From: Bacteroidales bacterium UBA1035
GTDB taxonomy: Bacteria; Bacteroidota; Bacteroidia; Bacteroidales; Dysgonomonadaceae
Reading direction: 5' to 3'
Assembly (NCBI GenBank): GCA_002316835.1
Contig: DCEG01000047.1
Span: 1 to 55,194, forward strand
DNA: 55,194 bases
Position 1 is the first letter of the stretch; each line of letters starts with the position of its first letter. The position numbers were made by a program, and so were the translations under genes. Positions 25,851 through 33,451 of this stretch are shown here, piece by piece. The notes under the pieces are model-generated. The model was not told the DNA's origin. It searched no databases and saw only the letters and a program-made list of their open reading frames with translations.

Positions 25851-26155
25851 ATGAAAACTTTTGGCACTCATAACTATTTTGTTTATATCTTGACAAATAT
25901 GAACAGGACAGTTTTGTATATTGGTGTGACAAATAATTTAACTGAAAGACTATATTTTCATTCCATCCTGGCCAGAATTCAAAAGCATTTACAGCAAAAT
26001 ATAAATGCTTTTACTTGATTTATTATGAGTTATTTGAAGATATTAATCAGGCAATATTGAGAGAGAAAGAATTAAAAGGCTGGAAACGTGATAAAAAAGA
26101 AAAATTAATTAATTCTTTTAATCCAACTTGGACATTTTTAAACGATAAATTTTAG
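25851..26155 (+). pseudogene. Frameshifted GIY-YIG nuclease-family gene
   Basis: Frame 1 from ATG 25851 gives NYFVYILTNMNRTVLYIGVT, which contains the YVYIL and YIGVT halves of the GIY-YIG core, then NNLTERLYFH. It runs into a stop at 26016-26018. From 25970 another frame continues the family sequence with GQNSKAFTAKYKCFYLIYYE, then REKELKGWKRDKKEKLI and NPTWTFLND, ending in TAG at 26153-26155. The frame change equals a one-base loss between about 25950 and 25975. Intact, it would be a protein of about 100 residues like the small UPF0213-type GIY-YIG proteins. The stop codon overlaps the right inverted repeat. A sequencing error is the alternative to real decay. Confidence 0.85.
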
Positions 26156-26179
26156 ATGTTTCACTTCGTTCAACATGAC
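26154..26179 (-). repeat. Right 26-bp inverted repeat of the GIY-YIG element
   Basis: Read on the minus strand it starts GTCATGTTGAACGAAGTGAA and ends ACATCT, an imperfect inverted copy of the left repeat. Confidence 0.8.
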
Positions 26180-26252
26180 AAAGGCATAGACTTTCTAGAT
26201 CGTAATTCTGCGAATTCTGAACAAAAAAAGTTTCAAGAAAAACAATAATTGT

Positions 26253-26744
26253 ATGAAAATCCGACAATCCCAATATACTGATTTGCCACAACTACTGCAA
26301 ATCTATGAGACGGCACGTCGATTTATGCAACAAACCGGCAATGCAGGACAGTGGGTGGACGGATACCCTAAAGAAGAACTATTGATCGATGACATAAATA
26401 AAGGCAACAGTTATGTTTGCCTTAATGAAAACAACGAAATTACAGGCACTTTTTATTACATTGTTGGTGAAGAACCCACCTACCTCAACATCTATGAAGG
26501 GGCGTGGTTAAACGATGATCCTTACGGAGTTATCCATCGGATTGCTTCCTCCGGAAAGCAAAAAGGAATTGCTGAAACCTGCATTAACTGGTGCCTGGAA
26601 AAATGTGAGAATCTGCGTATTGATACACATCGTGATAACAAGGTGATGCAGAGCATTCTGCAAAAACTCGGATTTACTTATTGCGGAATCATTTATCTGG
26701 AAAATGGAGCTGAAAGGTTGGCTTATCAGAAACTTATTGGTTGA
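26253..26744 (+). CDS. GNAT-family N-acetyltransferase
   Basis: The 163-residue protein has an acetyltransferase-like fold: MKIRQSQYTDLPQLLQIYETARRFM at the N terminus, EITGTFYYIVG in the middle, a modified acetyl-CoA loop IASSGKQKGIAETCINWCLE, and LRIDTHRDNKVMQSILQKLGFTYCG near the C terminus. The usual QxxGxG/A motif is changed to GKQKGIA, as in several divergent GNATs. The substrate is unknown. It follows the GIY-YIG element and ends just before a convergent transporter gene. Confidence 0.82.
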   Translation: MKIRQSQYTDLPQLLQIYETARRFMQQTGNAGQWVDGYPKEELLIDDINKGNSYVCLNENNEITGTFYYIVGEEPTYLNIYEGAWLNDDPYGVIHRIASSGKQKGIAETCINWCLEKCENLRIDTHRDNKVMQSILQKLGFTYCGIIYLENGAERLAYQKLIG

Positions 26745-26766
26745 GTGAATTCTCTTTCAAGCTTCT

Positions 26767-27324
26767 CTAATACAATATCAATCCTGCAACTCCTGCCAGT
26801 ACTATCAGAAGAATCGGATCGACTTTTTTAATTGAAGCAAAAAAGACTGCGCCAAAAATTATCCAGCTTTTATAATCGATAAAATTATGATCGTCAATCA
26901 ATAACAGGGCAGCAGAAGCGATAAGCCCTATCACGGCAGGTTTTAATACCGATAGAGATGCCTGCATCCATTGATTTTTATTCAATTTTGCGAAAAAAAC
27001 ACATACAACGGTCATCAGTATAAGCGATGGAATGCTTACTGCAAATGTGCAAATGGCTGATCCCAAGACACCATACATATTACCAAATCCCATATTAGTA
27101 ACAACGGAATATCCGATATATGTGGCAGAATTATATGCAATTGGGCCCGGTGTAGTTTGAGAGATGGCAACAATGTCGGTAAAATCAACTACTGTAATCC
27201 AGTTGTGAGCATCCACCACCTCATACTGAATGAGCGGAAGCATCGCATATCCTCCGCCAAAGCCGAAAAGTCCAATTTTAAGGAATACCCAAAATAACAA
27301 TAAATATAACTCTAAAAGTTCCAT
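26767..27324 (-). CDS. Chromate transporter-family protein, second half-size subunit
   Basis: The 185-residue protein is a single CHR domain with about five or six membrane helices. It shows LFGFGGGYAMLPLIQYEVV near the N terminus and DIVAISQTTPGPIAYNSATYIGY, the hallmark PGP motif. Short CHR proteins occur as pairs that probably assemble as a heterodimer with opposite topology; some export chromate, but many have unknown substrates. It starts 9 bp after the stop of the partner gene (27334), so the two are one operon. Confidence 0.88.
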   Translation of the reverse strand: MELLELYLLLFWVFLKIGLFGFGGGYAMLPLIQYEVVDAHNWITVVDFTDIVAISQTTPGPIAYNSATYIGYSVVTNMGFGNMYGVLGSAICTFAVSIPSLILMTVVCVFFAKLNKNQWMQASLSVLKPAVIGLIASAALLLIDDHNFIDYKSWIIFGAVFFASIKKVDPILLIVLAGVAGLILY

Positions 27325-27333
27325 ATTTGTCCT

Positions 27334-27891
27334 CTAGCGGTTTAATATTTTCTTTATGTACACCAAATGCAGAATTCCCAACAAAATGGCTCCGAGAACA
27401 ATATATATGGGTGAAACCCCAGCCAGCCATACCAGAAGAGCTACAGAAACCGGTATCCAGCTATTCTTCCAATTTATTTTTGCAGCTTTTCCCAAAATTA
27501 CAAGTGGTGCGGCGATTAACGCGACAACTGCGGGACGTATTCCCTTGAAAATTCTTTCTACTACCGGATTTTCTTTAAATTGAACAAAAATCATGGCAAT
27601 CAACAGAATAACGACGAATGAAGGCAAAATAACGCCCAATCCTGAAAAAAGACTGCCTTTGAAGCCAAGTCTTTTATTACCAACAAACAATGCAGTGTTT
27701 AAGGCCATTGGGCCCGGCATCGATTGGGCGATGGCAAGTGTATCCATAAATTCATCATCACCCAGCCAGCTGCGCTTGCTCACAACCTCGTTCCTGATCA
27801 GAGGAATCATTGCATAACCACCGCCAAAGGTGAATGCCCCGATCTTAAAAAAAACAAGAAACAGTTCCCAATATTGTTTAGCTAAACTCAT
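27334..27891 (-). CDS. Chromate transporter-family protein, first half-size subunit
   Basis: The 185-residue partner has the same CHR fold: GAFTFGGGYAMIPLIRNEVV, DTLAIAQSMPGPMALNTALFVG, and a hydrophobic C-terminal half. It is followed at 9 bp by the second subunit. Its ATG lies only about 13 nt after the T-run of a strong terminator that ends the RNA at 27905-28152. I see no promoter between them, so expression probably depends on read-through or on regulation of that terminator. The transported ion is not certain. Confidence 0.88.
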   Translation of the reverse strand: MSLAKQYWELFLVFFKIGAFTFGGGYAMIPLIRNEVVSKRSWLGDDEFMDTLAIAQSMPGPMALNTALFVGNKRLGFKGSLFSGLGVILPSFVVILLIAMIFVQFKENPVVERIFKGIRPAVVALIAAPLVILGKAAKINWKNSWIPVSVALLVWLAGVSPIYIVLGAILLGILHLVYIKKILNR

Positions 27892-27904
27892 ATCTTTTTA
27901 AATT

Positions 27905-27951
27905 AAAAAAAGCAGATTGCAAATTGATGTAATCTTTTGCTAATCTGCTTT
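27905..27951 (-). terminator. Intrinsic terminator just before the chromate-transporter operon
   Basis: On the minus strand AAAGCAGATT (27951-27942) pairs with AATCTGCTTT (27918-27909), extended by a GCAAA/TTTGC inner stem, and ends in T7. It overlaps the predicted closing stem of the upstream RNA by two nucleotides. Confidence 0.88.
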
Positions 27952-28152
27952 CTATAAGAAGCCGCACCGGTGGAATAAGTCGAAACTCCTTATGACAGGA
28001 TTTGAGTGTCCCGGTATCTTTGTAATCCGCTGAGCGTAAAGCTTGTCCCGAAGGATGCGGCCCGCCATTGATGCCAAAAACGAGTCTCGGTTTATAGAAT
28101 GTAATTGATGAGTTTCCCTATCGACCAATGCGGCAATTACTCATTCATTTTA
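27905..28152 (-). ncRNA. Structured RNA, 6S-like or chrA leader
   Basis: No protein frame fits this GC-richer stretch. It has its own promoter (28159-28190) and a terminator, giving a transcript of about 245 nt. A closing stem TTCTATAA/TTATAGAA (28099-28092 with 27957-27950) is perfect. Inside it CGAGACTC (28089-28082) pairs with GAGTTTCG (27988-27981). Upstream, GTAATTG/CAATTAC (28140-28134 with 28107-28101) forms a separate hairpin. A long interrupted hairpin with its own terminator suits 6S RNA (ssrS). However, the terminator sits directly before the transporter ATG, which would equally suit a regulatory leader. I cannot match it to a known family from sequence alone. Confidence 0.7.
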
Positions 28153-28158
28153 TAAAGT

Positions 28159-28190
28159 CAAAGATACAATGTAGAAGTGAGACAAACAAA
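28159..28190 (-). promoter_or_regulatory. Promoter of the structured RNA
   Basis: On the minus strand a TTTG (28190-28187), a 20-nt spacer and TATCTTTG (28166-28159) match the Bacteroidota consensus. The start site should be near 28152. Confidence 0.7.
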
Positions 28191-28257
28191 TTTTTTCAGT
28201 CTTTTTTTAGCTGAAAATGCCTTGTTATGTTCTATAACATTATCTTACAAGCTGTTT

Positions 28258-29604
28258 TTAACTTTGCAAAAATTTTTCGATTTCGCTGTCGGAAACCTCG
28301 TAATTCTTTAAATCACCCGCCAGGTATTGGTCATAGGCGCTCATATCTACCAATCCATGTCCAGAGAGGTTAAAAAGAATTACTCTTTGTGAGCCTTCTT
28401 CCTTAGCTTTATTAGCTTCACGAATGGCCGAAGCAATGGCATGCGTGGATTCGGGAGCGGGAATAATTCCCTCGGTTTGAGCGAAAAGCACACCGGCTTC
28501 AAAAGTCTCCAACTGAGGAATGGCTACTGCTTCAACAAGATTATCTTTTTTTAACTGGCTTACAATGCTACCCGCACCGTGATAACGTAATCCGCCAGCG
28601 TGAATGTTTGCCGGTGTGAAGTTATGTCCCAGCGTATACATGGGGATAAGCGGAGTATAACCCGCTTCATCGCCGAAATCGAATTTAAAAGCCCCTCGTG
28701 TGAGTTTCGGGCACGAGGCCGGCTCGGCCGCGATAAATCGTGTTTTTTTGTCACCTTTCATAACGTGACGCAAGAATGGAAAAGAAATCCCAGAAAAATT
28801 GGAGCCACCGCCAAAACATCCGATGACGATGTCGGGGTATTCCCCGGCCATCTCCATTTGTTTTTCTGCCTCTAAGCCGATAATTGTTTGATGCAATGAA
28901 ACATGGTTTAATACACTTCCCAACGTATATTTACATTTTGGCGTTTGCATGGCCAATTCAATAGCTTCGGAAATGGCAGTTCCAAGGCTTCCTTGATAAT
29001 TAGGACGCTCAGTCAGCACCTTTCTTCCCGATTTGGTTGACATGCTTGGTGATGGAATTACTTGCGCTCCCCACGTTTGCATCAGTGAACGGCGGTAGGG
29101 CTTTTGCTCGTAACTTATCTTCACCATGTAAACTGCAATCTCCAACCCGAAAACCTTTCCGGCAAACGATAATGCGGTTCCCCATTGTCCTGCTCCTGTT
29201 TCGGTTGTTAGGTTTGTTGTGCCATCTAATTTATTGTAATATACTTGTGGGAGAGCTGAGTTTAATTTATGTGAACCCACCGGGCTGACACTTTCGTTTT
29301 TGAAATAAATATGTGCAGGAGTATCAAGTGCCTTCTCTAGACCGTATGCTCTCACCAAAGGTGATGGACGATAAATTTTATATTTATCACGAACTTCTTC
29401 GGGAATTTCAATCCACGTATCCGTTTCGTTAAATTCCTGGCGTGCAAGCTCCTCTGCAAAAAGTGGATACAAATCCTCAGGCTTAAGCGGCTCTTTTGTT
29501 CCCGGATTGATCATTCGTAGTGGTTTGTTTTGCATATCTGCTACCACGTTGTACCAATGCGTTGGGATTTCTGTTTCAGGTAATAAAAATTTCTTTGTTT
29601 TCAT
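28258..29604 (-). CDS. trpB: Tryptophan synthase beta chain-like enzyme (TrpB2 type)
   Basis: The 448-residue protein is a fold-II PLP enzyme. The PLP lysine is in SPVGSHKLNSA (near 112), TETGAGQWGTALS follows, and the phosphate-binding glycines are in CFGGGSNFSG. Its length and N terminus (WYNVVADMQNKP) match TrpB2. This form often acts apart from TrpA and condenses indole with serine, for example when indole is taken from the surroundings. No other trp gene is in the window. A terminator-like hairpin lies only 28 bp above the ATG, suggesting attenuation. Confidence 0.93.
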   Translation of the reverse strand: MKTKKFLLPETEIPTHWYNVVADMQNKPLRMINPGTKEPLKPEDLYPLFAEELARQEFNETDTWIEIPEEVRDKYKIYRPSPLVRAYGLEKALDTPAHIYFKNESVSPVGSHKLNSALPQVYYNKLDGTTNLTTETGAGQWGTALSFAGKVFGLEIAVYMVKISYEQKPYRRSLMQTWGAQVIPSPSMSTKSGRKVLTERPNYQGSLGTAISEAIELAMQTPKCKYTLGSVLNHVSLHQTIIGLEAEKQMEMAGEYPDIVIGCFGGGSNFSGISFPFLRHVMKGDKKTRFIAAEPASCPKLTRGAFKFDFGDEAGYTPLIPMYTLGHNFTPANIHAGGLRYHGAGSIVSQLKKDNLVEAVAIPQLETFEAGVLFAQTEGIIPAPESTHAIASAIREANKAKEEGSQRVILFNLSGHGLVDMSAYDQYLAGDLKNYEVSDSEIEKFLQS

Positions 29605-29632
29605 CTGTATATTATTTTAATTGAGTGCTAAT

Positions 29633-29661
29633 AAAAAAGCCTGAAGCATATGATATCAGGC
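29633..29661 (-). terminator. Attenuator-like hairpin upstream of trpB
   Basis: On the minus strand GCCTGA (29661-29656) pairs with TCAGGC (29644-29639) around an 11-nt loop and is followed directly by T6 (29638-29633). A smaller hairpin TTGAT/ATCAA lies just upstream. I found no leader peptide with Trp codons. Confidence 0.6.
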
Positions 29662-29701
29662 AATGATGTCTTCTTGATCTTTAGAAATCAATTTTGTTTT
29701 A

Positions 29702-29736
29702 CAAAAGTATGATTTATTTTTTTAAAAGCAAGCAAA
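29702..29736 (-). promoter_or_regulatory. Candidate promoter of trpB
   Basis: TACTTTTG (29709-29702) is a good -7 box. TTTG at 29736-29733 is at 23-nt spacing, slightly long. The leader would span the attenuator hairpin. Confidence 0.4.
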
Positions 29737-29760
29737 ACGATATTATAAAGCCCATAAAAC

Positions 29761-29795
29761 AATAAAATCCGAAGATTGTTGCTTCGGATTTTATT
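29761..29795 (-). terminator. Intrinsic terminator of the second GlsB-like gene
   Basis: Perfect 13-bp arms AATAAAATCCGAA and its complement around a 9-nt loop lie 25 bp after the gene's stop and carry T runs on the minus strand. Confidence 0.85.
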
Positions 29796-29819
29796 TTCAT
29801 TTTCAAAACAGTTCTCAGC

Positions 29820-30074
29820 TTATTTCTTCTTTGTGAGCATCCCCCATAAAATTAATACGAGTAGTGAACCGCCAATAGCCAGTAATAGGTTTACAAGGCT
29901 GAATTTATCCATAGTTCCCAAACCCAAAAGAGTACCAATCCAGCCACCGATAAAAGCTCCGGCAATTCCAATAAGTATCGTTACGATACATCCGCCCGGA
30001 TCTTTACCCGGTTTCAACCATTTGGCAATTGCACCTGCAATAAGACCAAGAACAATCCATGATAAAATTCCCAT
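29820..30074 (-). CDS. GlsB/YeaQ/YmgE-family membrane protein
   Basis: The 84-residue protein has three hydrophobic helices with glycine-rich faces and the family pattern GAIAKWLKPGKDPGGCIVTILIGIAGAFIGGW (written in part). The tail is LVLILWGMLTKKK. It is a paralogue of the product at 14694-14939 and belongs to the stress-associated GlsB group with no known enzyme activity. It is monocistronic: a terminator follows and the divergent TetR gene precedes it. Confidence 0.88.
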   Translation of the reverse strand: MGILSWIVLGLIAGAIAKWLKPGKDPGGCIVTILIGIAGAFIGGWIGTLLGLGTMDKFSLVNLLLAIGGSLLVLILWGMLTKKK

Positions 30075-30225
30075 AATTCCGTTTTTTGATATTTAAAAGG
30101 TTTTATTTCCATTCAAAAATAGATATTTTAATTTAGAAACACAATTTTTTCATTGAAATTTTCAACATTTATCCAATTATCTCCATTTTGTTCGTCGATA
30201 TTTTTATTTCTAGAAAACTTTATGC

Positions 30226-30233
30226 TATTTTTG
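30226..30233 (+). promoter_or_regulatory. -7 box of the TetR gene
   Basis: TATTTTTG (followed by C) fits TAnnTTTG. It predicts a start site near 30240 and decides for the ATG at 30261. Confidence 0.5.
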
Positions 30234-30260
30234 CACAAACATATCAGGAATGTGCATTTT

Positions 30261-30854
30261 ATGGCTATCGTAACACCAAAAACAAAACGAAATCTTATAG
30301 AAGTGGCTCGTCAACTTTTTGCAAAAAAAGGTGTCGAAAGCACTACCATGAACGAGATTGCTGAAGCATCAGGATATGGACGCAGGACGCTCTACACTTA
30401 TTTTAAGAACAAGAAAGATATTTACAAGGCAGTTGTCGGATCGGAGTTACAAAATCTATATTCTGCATTGGAAGACGTTATAAAGCGCGATTTGCCTGCG
30501 GACGATAAATTAATGATGTTCACTTTTTCCCGATTAACCATAATTAAAGAAGTAGTGACTCGAAACGGAACTCTTCGTGCAGACTTTTTCCGGGATATCT
30601 GGCTGGTGGAAAATGTGCGTAAAGAGTTTGATAAAAAAGAGATAGAGTATTTGGAAACAATTCTTTCCGATGGCTGCAAATCAGGTGTATTTGCTGTTAA
30701 AGATGTACCCAAAACTGCCGAAATACTGCATTATGCACTCAAGGGGCTTGAAGTTCCGGTCATAAGAGGCGTTTTAAATTTAAGATTAGACAAACAAGAG
30801 GATAGGGAAATAGTTCACAGCCTTATTCTTAAAGGACTAAATAAAAGTAAATAG
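30261..30854 (+). CDS. TetR/AcrR-family transcriptional regulator
   Basis: The 197-residue protein has the TetR helix-turn-helix at its N terminus: KRNLIEVARQLFAKKGVESTTMNEIAEASGYGRRTLYTYFKNKKDIYKAV (given as family pattern in parts). A helical ligand domain without recognisable specificity follows. I moved the start to ATG 30261 because a -7 box lies at 30226-30233 and the upstream in-frame extension is not family-like. The fabG gene follows 41 bp downstream on the same strand, so the regulator may sense an acyl-CoA or fatty-acid signal; that is inference from context. Confidence 0.88.
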   Translation: MAIVTPKTKRNLIEVARQLFAKKGVESTTMNEIAEASGYGRRTLYTYFKNKKDIYKAVVGSELQNLYSALEDVIKRDLPADDKLMMFTFSRLTIIKEVVTRNGTLRADFFRDIWLVENVRKEFDKKEIEYLETILSDGCKSGVFAVKDVPKTAEILHYALKGLEVPVIRGVLNLRLDKQEDREIVHSLILKGLNKSK

Positions 30855-30895
30855 GAAATTAGAACTCAACAAAAACAAATTAAAAACTACAAATA

Positions 30896-31642
30896 ATGAA
30901 ATTATTAGAAGGAAAAACAGCACTTATCACCGGTGCCGCTCGTGGTATTGGAAAAGCTATTGCACTAAAATTTGCTGCAGAAGGTGCCAATATTGCTTTC
31001 ACTGATCTAAATATTGACGAAGTGGGTAAAGCTACCGAACACGAAATTGCATCACTTGGCGTGAAATGCAAAGGATATGCTTCAAACGCTGCAAATTTTG
31101 ATGAAACACATAAAGTAGTGGAAGAAATCATAAAAGATTTCGGCCTTATCGATATTTTAGTAAATAATGCAGGGATTACTAAAGACGGTTTAATGATGCG
31201 AATGACAGAACAGCAATGGGATGCGGTTATTAACGTAAATCTGAAATCGGCTTTTAATTTTACTCACGCAGTTACTCCGGTTATGATGCGCCAGAAATCG
31301 GGAAGCATTATTAATATGAGTTCTGTGGTTGGTGTATCGGGAAATGCAGGTCAATCTAACTATTCTGCTTCTAAAGCAGGCATGATAGGATTGACAAAAT
31401 CGATGGCAAAAGAAGTGGGTTCAAGAGGAATTCGTGTAAATGCCATAGCTCCGGGCTTTATAATTACTGATATGACTGCAGCGCTTTCAGAAGAAGTGCG
31501 CAACGAGTGGGCAAAACAAATCCCATTGCGACGCGGCGGTACTCCTGATGATGTTGCGAATACGGCTATTTACCTTGCATCTGATCTATCTTCGTATGTG
31601 AGCGGTCAGGTAATTCATGTGTGTGGTGGAATGAATATGTAA
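30896..31642 (+). CDS. fabG: 3-oxoacyl-ACP reductase
   Basis: FabG reduces 3-oxoacyl-ACP with NADPH in fatty-acid elongation. The 248-residue product has the short-chain dehydrogenase fold: the dinucleotide loop TGAARGIGKA near residue 12, NNAG (NNAGITKDGL), a catalytic Ser in NMSSVVG, YSASKAG with the Tyr and Lys of the catalytic triad, and IAPGFI. Length is typical. It sits downstream of a TetR regulator in a probable two-gene operon that ends with the terminator at 31699. Confidence 0.93.
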   Translation: MKLLEGKTALITGAARGIGKAIALKFAAEGANIAFTDLNIDEVGKATEHEIASLGVKCKGYASNAANFDETHKVVEEIIKDFGLIDILVNNAGITKDGLMMRMTEQQWDAVINVNLKSAFNFTHAVTPVMMRQKSGSIINMSSVVGVSGNAGQSNYSASKAGMIGLTKSMAKEVGSRGIRVNAIAPGFIITDMTAALSEEVRNEWAKQIPLRRGGTPDDVANTAIYLASDLSSYVSGQVIHVCGGMNM

Positions 31643-31698
31643 GAGTTATCAGTTTTCAGTTTTGAGTTTTCAGTTCAAATCTGTGAGTTTTGAAATTT

Positions 31699-31727
31699 GA
31701 GGCATAAGGTTTTCTTTATGCCTCTTT
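31699..31727 (+). terminator. Intrinsic terminator after fabG
   Basis: GAGGCATAA (31699-31707) pairs with TTATGCCTC (31716-31724), followed by TTT. Confidence 0.75.
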
Positions 31728-31796
31728 GTTATTCACCTTAACGGCTATATTAGAGGATTAGCTACAATTTTTAATAATAACCTCAGATAAAAAAGC

Positions 31797-31804
31797 TATC
31801 TTTG
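31797..31804 (+). promoter_or_regulatory. -7 box of the hydrogenase-like gene
   Basis: TATCTTTG matches TAnnTTTG. The roughly 80-nt leader contains a CGTTAG-tt-CTAACG inverted repeat at 31843-31856 that could be an operator. Confidence 0.45.
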
Positions 31805-31889
31805 TGCTGAAATTTCATTGCAAGAAAAAACCACAAACTGAGCGTTAGTTCTAACGACGTTCGGTAAAAAGAATCAATAAAAACTACCT

Positions 31890-33317
31890 ATGAAAGTTTT
31901 TGATACGAATGTACAGTTATTGAAATATACCGTTCTTAAAGAGATCATCAAAAGAGCTTATAATAACACCTTGGATGACGCGTATATTGATATTGCCAAA
32001 GCAATTTCCCCGGGGCCGAAGGCAAAACTGCGATGCTGTATTTACAAGGAAAGAGCGGTTACTCAGGAACGTATAAAGATGGCAATGGGAGGCGATACTA
32101 ACAATCCTAATGTAATTGAAGTTATTGATATTGCTTGTGATGAATGTCCTGTTGACGGATTGTTTGTCAGTCCGGCCTGCAGAGGATGTATTGTTCATGC
32201 TTGTCAGGAGGTTTGTCCGCGAGATGCTATAGATATTTTTGATCGTAAAGCCGTTATTAACCAAGACAAGTGTATAGAGTGCGGTAAATGTATCAAAGCC
32301 TGTCCTTATAGCGCCATTATCGCGCAGCGTCGTCCGTGCGTGAAAAGTTGCAAGGTAAAAGCTATTTCAATTGACGAGAATAAAAAAGCGGTTATCGATA
32401 ACGATAAGTGTATTCAATGTGGCGCGTGTGTTTATCAATGTCCATTTGGTGCAATTGCCGATAAGTCGTACGTGTTGGACATTGTGGATATCCTGAAAAA
32501 ATCAGAGAATAATACTGCTTATAAAGTTTATGCAGTGGTGGCGCCTGCCATCGTGAGCCAATGTCGCTATGGAAGGCCTTCGCAAATTGTTACCGCCATC
32601 AAAAAACTGGGTTTTTATGAAGTGGTTGAAGCTGCACTGGGAGCCGATATAACGCTTCACAAGGAAGCCGAAGAATTTAAAGAAAAAGGTTTGATGACCA
32701 CTTCGTGCTGCCCTTCGTTTGTGATGTATATTGAAAAAAACTTTCCTACTTTGCAAAAACATATTTCTCATACACCTTCGCCAATGATAGAAACTGCCCG
32801 CTTGATAAAGCGGAATGATCCCACTGCAAAAGTAATTTTTATTGGGCCTTGCAGTTCTAAAAAAGCAGAATTTAGAATGGAAAAGACCGGGGGAGCCATT
32901 GATTGTGTAATGTCGTTTGAAGAATTGCAGGCGTTTGTTGATTCTTTCGATATAGATACGGCGCAGTGCGAAGATACACAGTTGGATAATGCCTCATTTT
33001 ATGGCCGCATCTTTGCTAAATCGGGAGGGATTGCCCGGGGAATTTCGGATTTGGCTGAAGAAATGGATATTGATAACCTTAAACCTTTGGTTATGAATGG
33101 AATTGACGAGTGCAAAGTGGCATTGCTGAAATTGAGGGCAAACAGAATTGATGCTAATTTCTTTGAAGGAATGGCATGCGAGGGTGGCTTTATTAACGGT
33201 GCATTGTGTATTACTCACATGAACCAAAATGTGGTGGATGTAGAAAAGTACGCCAATGAAGCGCAAGAAAAAACTATTCACAACTCACTTAAACTGTATA
33301 ATATAGGGAAGTCGTAA
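31890..33317 (+). CDS. [FeFe]-hydrogenase-like iron-sulfur protein with altered H-cluster motif
   Basis: The 475-residue protein has cysteine-rich N-terminal ferredoxin-type modules (CDECP near 83-87, CIECGKCIKACP 128-139, CIQCGACVYQCP 174-185) and a C-terminal hydrogenase large-subunit domain. The three H-cluster motifs are L1 TTSCCPSF (271-277), L2 GPCSSKK (319-325) and L3 GMACEGGF (427-434). In catalytic enzymes L3 reads MACxGGC and the last cysteine bridges the two halves of the H-cluster. Here it is Phe434. The enzyme resembles the monomeric group-B type of anaerobic Bacteroidota. Without that cysteine a normal H-cluster is unlikely, so it may be a redox sensor or electron carrier, or an inactive copy. 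Confidence 0.85.
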   Translation: MKVFDTNVQLLKYTVLKEIIKRAYNNTLDDAYIDIAKAISPGPKAKLRCCIYKERAVTQERIKMAMGGDTNNPNVIEVIDIACDECPVDGLFVSPACRGCIVHACQEVCPRDAIDIFDRKAVINQDKCIECGKCIKACPYSAIIAQRRPCVKSCKVKAISIDENKKAVIDNDKCIQCGACVYQCPFGAIADKSYVLDIVDILKKSENNTAYKVYAVVAPAIVSQCRYGRPSQIVTAIKKLGFYEVVEAALGADITLHKEAEEFKEKGLMTTSCCPSFVMYIEKNFPTLQKHISHTPSPMIETARLIKRNDPTAKVIFIGPCSSKKAEFRMEKTGGAIDCVMSFEELQAFVDSFDIDTAQCEDTQLDNASFYGRIFAKSGGIARGISDLAEEMDIDNLKPLVMNGIDECKVALLKLRANRIDANFFEGMACEGGFINGALCITHMNQNVVDVEKYANEAQEKTIHNSLKLYNIGKS

Positions 33318-33451
33318 AAATACTTTCCGCACAAGGCAAACTCACTCGCTCTTTTAAAAAAAGATTAATGGCACTTATCTCAATTGACAAGAGTGATCGA
33401 TTTCAGCTATCTGAAGAATGAAATTTGGCATTATTATAAATTTTTTTCCAA

